The notes under the pieces were generated by a model, which did not search any database, was not told the DNA's origin, and saw only the letters and a list, made by a program, of their open reading frames with translations. This document shows positions 1 through 4,601 of a stretch of DNA of 5,465 nt, one piece after another. The DNA lies in the NCBI GenBank assembly GCA_001438985.1, contig LIAZ01000083.1, forward strand, positions 1 through 5,465, written 5' to 3'. Position numbers and translations under genes: made by a program. This stretch comes from Acidimicrobium sp. BACL17 MAG-120823-bin42. GTDB lineage: Bacteria > Actinomycetota > Acidimicrobiia > Acidimicrobiales > Ilumatobacteraceae. Each line of letters opens with the position of its first letter. The first letter of the stretch is position 1.

Positions 1-347
1 CCGTAGATGCCGATTGCTGAACCCGAAAGAAAGACCGTTGGTTTCGTTGACATGCCAGCGATGGTTGACGCTAAGAGCGCGGTGGACAACGTGCGGCTGT
101 CCATGATTTCCTTGCGGTAACCATTCGTCCATCGCTTGTCACCGATTCCTGCACCCGAAAGGTGGATCACTGCGTCTACTCCGGCAAGGGCTGCTGGGTC
201 GAGTACGCCACGCTTAGGATCCCAATGCACTTCGCCTGCTTTAGCAGTGCGTCGCACAAGCCTCACAACGTCGTGCCCATTGGTCGACAGGCGCTTAACG
301 AGTTGCGTTCCGATGAGGCCACTTGCTCCAGAAATAACAATTTTCAT
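1..347 (-). CDS. TIGR01777-type NAD(P)-dependent epimerase/SDR protein, 3'-truncated by window edge
   Basis: Reading the minus strand from the ATG at 347 gives 115 residues with no stop before the window edge, so only the N-terminal part is present (family members are about 300 aa). It opens with a Rossmann dinucleotide-binding strand and GASGLIG at residues 7-13 (the GxxGxxG pattern of extended SDRs). This is followed by VIHLSGAGIGDKRW (about residues 60-73), the KEIMDSRTLST segment (79-89) and FLSGSAIGIY (106-115), the stretch leading into the usual YG motif. This order is typical of the YfcH/SulA-like TIGR01777 family. Its substrate is generally unknown, so none is assigned. The gene begins 49 bp after the permease stop on the same strand with no convincing terminator between them, so cotranscription is likely. 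The nearest SD-like bases (GGAAG) sit only 1 nt from the ATG, which is unusually close. Many actinobacteria carry this family next to lipB or the sucB/dlaT gene (established knowledge). The family call is secure; the biological role is not. Confidence 0.88.
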   Translation of the reverse strand, partial: MKIVISGASGLIGTQLVKRLSTNGHDVVRLVRRTAKAGEVHWDPKRGVLDPAALAGVDAVIHLSGAGIGDKRWTNGYRKEIMDSRTLSTALLASTIAGMSTKPTVFLSGSAIGIY

Positions 348-396
348 ACTTCCAACCCTATGACGGCTCGCCCCGTCTTGCGTGGTTCTGCTGGGC

Positions 397-2268
397 TTAC
401 GGAATCACAATGGGGACTGAAGTGACCACGGTATTTGGCCGGAACAGCAAGCGAGCCTTAATTGCAAGAGCCGATTGATTGTGCAGCCATTGCGAGCGAA
501 TGCTGGTCACAAACTCGGGAATGATCACGGTGATGAGATCGTCGTTAGTTTCTCTATCTAGTTCGTCAATGCGATTCAGAATTGGCTCGGTGAGATCGCG
601 ATATTCAGAGGTGATGGTTTGCAACTCGATTCCAATCTTGTGTTTTGCCCATTCAGCGTCGAGTTTCTCGCGATCTTCAGGTCCTTGGATCACCGATAGC
701 GCAATCAGCCGGTCGGGTCGAAGCGTTTGCGCATAGCGAACTGCTTGAAGGACTCCTTGATTGACCGATCCAACGAGAACGATGACGAAGTGGGTTTGGA
801 ACGGTGCGGTGTAACCCTCACTTGGCTGAAGGAACGATCGAACGCGTGTGTAGTGACGGTTAACGGAAGTAAATCCAAGAACAAGTGCTGGTATCACTAC
901 TGCAGGAATCCATGCACCGTCGGTAAATTTCACGACGACAACAATTGCTGCAACAAAGGCAGTGGTGAGTGCGCCGAATCCAGAAACACAAGTTTTGAAT
1001 AACCAGTTTTTTTCTTTTAATCGATAACTACGTAACGCCATTCCCGATTGGCTCAGCGTAAAGCCGGTGAACACGCCAACTGCATACAACGGGATGAGCA
1101 GTGTGACTTGACCGCTAAAGGCCACAACGAGCGATATGGCGGCAAGGCCAAGGAGAATGACTCCATTCGAGAACACCAAACGGTCACCTCGGTTCATTAA
1201 CTGACGAGGCAGGTAGTTGTCTTTGGCGATAATTGATGACAGTCGCGGGAAGTCTGCGTATGCGGTGTTCGCTGCCAAAATCAGAATTCCAAAAGTGGCG
1301 AACTGCGTGATGAAGAAGAAAATGTTTCGTCCGCCGTAAACGTGTTCTGCCATTTGTGCGAGAACTGTTTGAGAGATCAGACCTTCTTCGTCGGCGAGTG
1401 GCTTGAGGTGTTGCGCCAACACACTGAGACCGAAGAACCCCGCTCCAAGAATGAGCGCCATCCAGATCAGGATCTTTGCCGCATTTTTAGCTTCTGGTTT
1501 TTGAAACGCGGGAACACCATCAGCAACAGCTTCAATTCCAGTGAGTGCTACAGCACCTGAAGAAAATGCCTTTAAGAAGAAAAACAGTGTGACCGAGTTG
1601 GCGCCATCAAGTAGTTCATTTTCAAACGGATCGGTGTGCGGAATTGGTCCGAGGTCTTGTACGAAGACTCGGAATAGACCGTAAATGATGAGACCAAACA
1701 GGCAGATGATGTACAGGTAAGTAGGGGGAGCAAAGAGCGACCCTGATTCCTTGAGTCCTCGCAAGTTGGCAAGCGTGATGAGCAAGATGAAACCAACTGC
1801 AATGTGCACGCGGTACGGCTCCAAATTGTTAAATGCCGAGATGATTGCGGCAACTCCTCCAGAAATCGAAACAGCAACGGTGAGGATGTAATCAGTGAGC
1901 ATTGAGCCACCGGCTACCAGTGATGGATACTTGCCAAGATTTTCGCGTGAAACAACGTATGAGCCACCACCAGTTGGATAAGCAAAAATGGTTTGCCGGT
2001 AGCTAAATACAACAATTGCCAGCAGCACCATCACCATGATCGAAATTGGTACAAGCCGGCTGTAGGCGGCTGTTCCTACTGCAGCGAGTGACAAAAACAC
2101 AATTAAAATTTCTTGGGTTGCATAAGCCGTTGATGAAATTGCGTCACTTGCAAAAACTGGTAAGGCAACCTTCTTTGGCAGTCTTTGATGTGAATCTTCA
2201 GAACTGGCAATCGGTGTGCCAATTACAAAGCGTTTAAGTCTGCTCGAGTTCTGTTTGTTGGTAGCCAT
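397..2268 (-). CDS. KimA-like APC/KUP-superfamily permease, probable K+ transporter with cytosolic C-terminal domain
   Basis: The product is a 623-aa inner-membrane protein. About 12 hydrophobic segments span residues 35-470, followed by a soluble tail (about 488-623) with alternating beta/alpha character resembling the USP-like domain of KimA. Length is close to Bacillus subtilis KimA (about 607 aa). Segment 1 has FASDAISSTAY, with D42 and Y49. Segment 3 has LTDYILT, with D126 and T130. Segment 6 has ALTGIEA, with T243. A later segment has LLIPLYAVGVFTGFTLSQ, with Y395. Their spacing (D-x6-Y, D-x3-T) matches the K+-coordinating residues I recall for KimA (D36, Y43, D117, T121, T230, Y377). 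K+/H+ symport is therefore the likely activity, although databases often label such proteins 'amino acid permease'. It is divergent from two RCK genes, an order also seen at Rv2690c-ceoB-ceoC in M. tuberculosis. The ATG at 2268 is the first possible start, because an in-frame TAG lies three codons upstream. No clear SD precedes it, so translation may be leaderless. Amino-acid transport remains the main alternative. Confidence 0.88.
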   Translation of the reverse strand: MATNKQNSSRLKRFVIGTPIASSEDSHQRLPKKVALPVFASDAISSTAYATQEILIVFLSLAAVGTAAYSRLVPISIMVMVLLAIVVFSYRQTIFAYPTGGGSYVVSRENLGKYPSLVAGGSMLTDYILTVAVSISGGVAAIISAFNNLEPYRVHIAVGFILLITLANLRGLKESGSLFAPPTYLYIICLFGLIIYGLFRVFVQDLGPIPHTDPFENELLDGANSVTLFFFLKAFSSGAVALTGIEAVADGVPAFQKPEAKNAAKILIWMALILGAGFFGLSVLAQHLKPLADEEGLISQTVLAQMAEHVYGGRNIFFFITQFATFGILILAANTAYADFPRLSSIIAKDNYLPRQLMNRGDRLVFSNGVILLGLAAISLVVAFSGQVTLLIPLYAVGVFTGFTLSQSGMALRSYRLKEKNWLFKTCVSGFGALTTAFVAAIVVVVKFTDGAWIPAVVIPALVLGFTSVNRHYTRVRSFLQPSEGYTAPFQTHFVIVLVGSVNQGVLQAVRYAQTLRPDRLIALSVIQGPEDREKLDAEWAKHKIGIELQTITSEYRDLTEPILNRIDELDRETNDDLITVIIPEFVTSIRSQWLHNQSALAIKARLLFRPNTVVTSVPIVIP

Positions 2269-2301
2269 ATGCGACTAGAAGCCTGCCACAAAGAACACCA
2301 A
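2269..2301 (-). promoter_or_regulatory. Candidate leaderless promoter of the KimA-like permease
   Basis: On the minus strand, TTGGTG (plus 2296-2301) and TCTAGT (plus 2274-2279) are separated by 16 bp, a plausible -35/-10 pair. The -10-like hexamer ends 5 nt before the permease ATG, so initiation would fall at or next to the start codon. That agrees with the absence of an SD sequence, and leaderless mRNAs are common in actinobacteria. Matches to consensus are only partial (3/6 and 4/6), and the actinobacterial TAnnnT pattern is not fully met. The call is tentative. Confidence 0.27.
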
Positions 2302-2326
2302 TGACCTCGGAAAACCGCCTACGCTT

Positions 2327-2383
2327 GGGCCCCTTGGTACGAGTTAGGTATTTCGGGCGATTTGCGCCCTTACCGCAAGGGAG
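2327..2383 (+). promoter_or_regulatory. ceoB leader with alternative hairpins, one masking the ribosome-binding site
   Basis: The SD AAGGGAG (2377-2383) lies 6 nt before the ceoB GTG. Two 5-bp stems compete for the same CCC at 2367-2369. Stem A pairs GGGCG (2355-2359) with CGCCC (2365-2369) around a 5-nt loop. Stem B pairs CCCTT (2367-2371) with AAGGG (2377-2381) around the loop ACCGC, which hides the SD core. A second CCCTTG at 2331-2336 could also pair with CAAGGG at 2376-2381, and GGGCCC at 2327-2332 is palindromic. This could be a translational switch or chance complementarity. A weak promoter-like pair (TTGGGC at 2325-2330, TATTTC at 2349-2354) would start transcription too late for stem A, so the transcription start decides whether the switch can exist. 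Stem B would form either way. Confidence 0.3.
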
Positions 2384-2389
2384 AATTCA

Positions 2390-3052
2390 GTGCACGTCGT
2401 GATTGTTGGTTGCGGACGGGTGGGCTCAACACTCGGGCGCGAGTTGGTTTCTGCTGGCCATACCGTTGCTGTAGTTGATCGCAAGGCTGAAGCTTTCTCA
2501 CGCTTAGGCGAATCATTTACCGGTCAAAAAATAATGGGCATCGGTTTTGATCGTGACGTGTTGATTGAAGCAGGAATTCAAAAGGCTGGTGCATTGGCTG
2601 CCGTGACGAATGGAGACAACTCCAATATTTTGATTGCGCGTGTTGCTCGTGAAGAGTTTGGAATTGAGCGCGTAGTCGCTCGAATTTATGATCCAAAGCG
2701 AGCCGAGATTTATGAGCGTTTAGGAATCGCCACGGTGGCAACAGTGAAATGGACATCAGAGCGAATCTTGCGCCGCATCCTTCCTGATTTACCAGCTGTT
2801 GAATGGACAGATCCAAGTGCAAAGGTGGTGTTGGTCGAACGAGAACTACCCAAAGCAATTGTGGGAACACGTGTACTCTCGCTCGACAGCGCAATTGCCC
2901 GAGTCGTGGCTATCCGACGCCTTGGCACCGCAATCATCCCAACTGCAGACACTGTCGTGCAAGAAGGCGATGTTGCATATGTTGCAGCCGAGATTAAGTC
3001 GCTTGAAACTTTTGACAAGTCACTTGTCGTAGCAACAGGAAAGGATCACTGA
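2390..3052 (+). CDS. ceoB: CeoB: TrkA-type RCK subunit of potassium uptake
   Basis: The product is a 220-aa cytosolic protein with the single RCK layout. An N-terminal Rossmann NAD-binding domain (RCK_N, about residues 1-118) is followed by an RCK_C/TrkA_C domain (about 135-218). The nucleotide-binding motif is GCGRVG at 7-12, and D30 ends the second strand (VAVVD), the acidic residue that contacts the adenosine ribose. Further hallmarks are the GIGFDRDVL stretch, which I recall in mycobacterial CeoB, then VTNGDNSN, a conserved VVARIYDPKRAEIYERLGI and TVKWTSERILRRI. Such proteins form a gating ring under a membrane K+ transporter and respond to NAD(H) or ATP/ADP. Two single-RCK genes in tandem (ceoB, ceoC) replace the duplicated TrkA of enterobacteria. 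The start is GTG, with a good SD (AAGGGAG) 6 nt upstream. It is the only credible start, because an in-frame TAG lies at 2345 with no other start between. No TrkH-type pore gene lies beside it, and the divergent neighbour is the KimA-like permease. Confidence 0.92.
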   Translation: MHVVIVGCGRVGSTLGRELVSAGHTVAVVDRKAEAFSRLGESFTGQKIMGIGFDRDVLIEAGIQKAGALAAVTNGDNSNILIARVAREEFGIERVVARIYDPKRAEIYERLGIATVATVKWTSERILRRILPDLPAVEWTDPSAKVVLVERELPKAIVGTRVLSLDSAIARVVAIRRLGTAIIPTADTVVQEGDVAYVAAEIKSLETFDKSLVVATGKDH

Positions 3053-3054
3053 TC

Positions 3055-3723
3055 ATGAAAGTTGTTGTTGCTGGCGGTGGAAGTGTTGGACGATTTACTG
3101 CCGAACAATTGGTTGCCGCAGGTCACGAGGTAACCATTATCGAAAATGATCGCGCGGTTGTTGCGGATTATGCGGAAAATGATTCAACAGGAAAATTGAA
3201 GTGGCATCGTGGTGATGCTTGTGACGTTGCAGTGCTTGCAGCAGCAGGCGTGACGATGGCCGATGTTGTTGCATCGGTGACTGGCGATGACGAAGACAAT
3301 CTTGTGGTGTCACTGTTGGCCAAACAAGAATTTGGTGTTCCGCGAGTGATTGCTCGCGTTAACAATCCAAATAACTATTGGATGTTTAACGACATGTGGG
3401 GTGTTGACGTTTCGGTGTCGACGCCACACTTGATTACGAGTCTCGTTCAAGAAGCGGTATCTGTTGGCAACTTGGTCCGGTTGATGCAGCTAAAAGGCGG
3501 GATAGCCGAGTTGGTAGAAGTGACACTTGCCGACAATTCACCAGCGTGTGACAGACCGCTTGGTGAATTACATTTTCCACGCAGTGCAAGTGTTGTTGCT
3601 GTCGTGAGAGATAGTCGTGTGTTGCTTCCCGAACCAGCGATGGTGTTGCGCGCGGGGGATGAAGTGATGGCGTTGATCACTGAAGATGCCGAGTTGGCTG
3701 TTCAGCAAATATTGATTGGCTGA
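3055..3723 (+). CDS. ceoC: CeoC: second TrkA-type RCK subunit of potassium uptake
   Basis: The product is 222 aa with the same RCK_N plus RCK_C layout as CeoB but clearly diverged. Its binding loop is GGGSVG at residues 7-12 and its ribose-binding acidic residue is E30 (VTIIE) rather than Asp. The middle contains HRGDACDVAVL, SVTGDDEDNLVVSLLAKQEFG and VIARVNNPNNYWMFNDMWGVDVSVSTPHLI, the last being typical of actinobacterial CeoC/TrkB-type proteins. The C-terminal part (about 138-222) has the beta-rich RCK_C pattern, including PLGELHFPRSASVVAVVRD and LRAGDEVMALI. The ATG lies 2 nt beyond the ceoB stop, with an AGGAAAGGA purine run (3037-3045) inside the end of ceoB serving as SD, so the two are almost certainly cotranscribed and translationally linked. 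CeoB and CeoC probably assemble into a mixed or paired ring; this is inferred from the pairing, not shown by the sequence. The stop is 1 nt from that of the convergent OB-fold gene. Confidence 0.92.
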   Translation: MKVVVAGGGSVGRFTAEQLVAAGHEVTIIENDRAVVADYAENDSTGKLKWHRGDACDVAVLAAAGVTMADVVASVTGDDEDNLVVSLLAKQEFGVPRVIARVNNPNNYWMFNDMWGVDVSVSTPHLITSLVQEAVSVGNLVRLMQLKGGIAELVEVTLADNSPACDRPLGELHFPRSASVVAVVRDSRVLLPEPAMVLRAGDEVMALITEDAELAVQQILIG

Positions 3724-3724
3724 G

Positions 3725-4102
3725 TCAGGCTGGTCCGTTAGGGATGAGTGAATACGCCGGGTTGAGAAATACCAGGCGATTCCGATCGGCAAATGCAACT
3801 CCTTCAACAATCAAACAATGACCGTGTTCAATCCCGGCCACATGACGGCGCCCACTAAAAATAACGGTTGCTTCGCCGGTTCCATCATTAATCACAATTT
3901 CGGTCGACGGAATGCCCGAACGAGGTTTAATCGTCATTCGTTTTACCTCGCCGCACACTTTGGTGCGGTCACGGGCTTCAAGTTCGCTCAACGGAAGAAG
4001 GCGGTACTTGGCAAATCGGTCAACGAGTCGCTCGGAGTCAAGTTCGCGCACAGGTTTTGCGGTTGTTTTAAACACATCCTTGATGCCCATGACATCTTTC
4101 AT
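3725..4102 (-). CDS. Small OB-fold nucleic acid-binding protein (Rv2694c-like)
   Basis: The product is 125 aa if started at the ATG at 4102. A charged N-terminal helical part (about 1-45, LDSERLVDRFAKYRLLPLSELEARDRTKV) leads into a beta-rich OB fold (about 47-120). Its core reads VCGEVKRMTIKP, then STEIVINDGTGEATVIFSGRRHVAGIEHGHCLIVEGVA and ending LVFLNPAYSLI. The NDGTG turn, the short GRR segment, the xGIxxGxxLxVEG strand and the NP near the end are typical of tRNA-anti-type OB domains. Its ligand is unknown; single-stranded DNA or RNA is expected from the fold. A homologous gene sits beside ceoB/ceoC in M. tuberculosis (Rv2694c, from memory), so the association is old although the functional reason is unclear. 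An open frame extends to an ATG at 4150, but that would run 31 bp into the divergent gene. ATG 4102 or ATG 4090 (121 aa) is more likely, and neither has a well-spaced SD (AGG abuts 4102). Confidence 0.85.
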   Translation of the reverse strand: MKDVMGIKDVFKTTAKPVRELDSERLVDRFAKYRLLPLSELEARDRTKVCGEVKRMTIKPRSGIPSTEIVINDGTGEATVIFSGRRHVAGIEHGHCLIVEGVAFADRNRLVFLNPAYSLIPNGPA

Positions 4103-4119
4103 CCTAGGCTGACAGCTAT
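4103..4119. promoter_or_regulatory. 17-bp divergent gap with candidate -10 elements on both strands
   Basis: This is all that separates the ATG of the OB-fold gene (4102, minus) from the ATG of the membrane-anchored protein (4120, plus). On the plus strand TAGGCT (4105-4110) fits the actinobacterial TAnnnT -10 pattern and lies 9 nt before the plus-strand ATG. On the minus strand TATAGC (plus 4115-4120) is a partial -10 match 12 nt before the opposing ATG. Both genes lack well-spaced SD sequences, consistent with leaderless or near-leaderless mRNAs. The -35 regions would have to lie inside the opposing coding sequences. If the OB-fold gene starts at 4090, the gap is 29 bp. Confidence 0.3.
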
Positions 4120-4548
4120 ATGAGTACGAGAAAACTGATTCTGTGGGCACTGGTTTGCGGAGTGTTCATCCTTGGTGCAGGAACATTTAAGTTGTGGCAA
4201 ACATCGGGTTCAGATGCACGGGTAATACTGTTGCAGTTGGGAGACTCGGCCGTACTCGGTGATATGACCGTCTCGGTGCAGACTGCGACAAAGACCGAAA
4301 CAAACGTTTTGGTTGATGTGACGATGGTTGGTGTTGAAGGTGCAGACGCAATGAGTGGTTGGCGGATGCTGTCGGGTGGCGTAGTGAGCGAGGCGGTTGA
4401 AGCGCCTATCACTGTGCAGAATTCGTGTTCGACCACCAAACAGAGTGAAGTCGTCGAATGCGTCATTGCATTTCCTGTGTCTCAAGGCACGCCAACGATT
4501 GCCTACATTCGCGCGGGACAGCAAGAGCAGTGGGCGACTACACCCTAA
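4120..4548 (+). CDS. Membrane-anchored extracytoplasmic protein, DUF4352-like
   Basis: The product is 142 aa. Residues 1-5 are positively charged (RK), and about 6-26 form one hydrophobic segment (LILWALVCGVFILGAGTF), so the protein is probably anchored with its C-terminal part outside the membrane. C13 lies within the hydrophobic stretch as ALVC, which is a poor lipobox, so a lipoprotein is less likely. The outer part is beta-rich: DSAVLGDMTVSVQTATKTETNVLVDVTMVGV (about 42-72), then a WRML segment, two cysteines (C103, C114) that could form a disulfide, VIAFPV and a closing IAYIRAGQQEQW. The order (early VGD-like strand, W, paired Cys, F-P strand, final W) resembles DUF4352 immunoglobulin-like domains, but I cannot confirm the family and assign no function. 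The ATG is the first start after the divergent gene, and the nearest SD-like AGG is 11 nt away. lpdA follows after 53 nt on the same strand, so a shared transcript is possible. Confidence 0.72.
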   Translation: MSTRKLILWALVCGVFILGAGTFKLWQTSGSDARVILLQLGDSAVLGDMTVSVQTATKTETNVLVDVTMVGVEGADAMSGWRMLSGGVVSEAVEAPITVQNSCSTTKQSEVVECVIAFPVSQGTPTIAYIRAGQQEQWATTP

Positions 4549-4590
4549 ATGTAGACATGGCCCTAAATGTAAAGGGGTTAGTGTTTTAGG
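4543..4590 (+). repeat. 11-bp direct repeat plus inverted partial copy upstream of lpdA
   Basis: CCCTAAATGTA occurs at 4543-4553 and again, without mismatch, at 4561-4571, a period of 18 bp. A third, inverted 6-base version (TTTAGG, complementary to CCTAAA) lies at 4585-4590. The first copy contains the stop codon of the upstream gene. The placement just ahead of lpdA suggests an operator with helically phased half-sites, or a chance duplication. CCCT (4561-4564) and AGGG (4573-4576) could form a small 4-bp hairpin with an 8-nt loop, too weak to call a terminator. Confidence 0.45.
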
Positions 4591-4601
4591 TAGTGATGTA
4601 A

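Noticed and set aside
348..396. Hairpin GACGG/CCGTC (362-366 with 373-377) between the permease and the epimerase
   Set aside because: The stem has only 5 bp and no following T-run on the minus strand, so it is not a credible terminator or attenuator.
1572..1910. Minus-strand 112-codon frame inside the permease
   Set aside because: It lies entirely within the well-supported permease in another frame and has low-complexity Ser/Leu-rich content with no recognisable motif.
2269..2389. Possible c-di-AMP (ydaO-type) riboswitch in the permease/ceoB divergent region
   Set aside because: The region is short for both leaders together, and I cannot find the conserved ydaO core elements. Only short alternative hairpins near the ceoB SD are visible.
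4103..4150. N-terminal extension of the OB-fold gene to the ATG at 4150
   Set aside because: It would overlap the divergent gene head to head by 31 bp, adds residues with no OB-fold character, and two good internal ATGs exist.
4120..4200. Lipoprotein signal peptide with lipidated C13
   Set aside because: ALVC lacks the usual Leu at -3 and small residue at -1, and the hydrophobic stretch continues after the cysteine, which fits a transmembrane anchor better.
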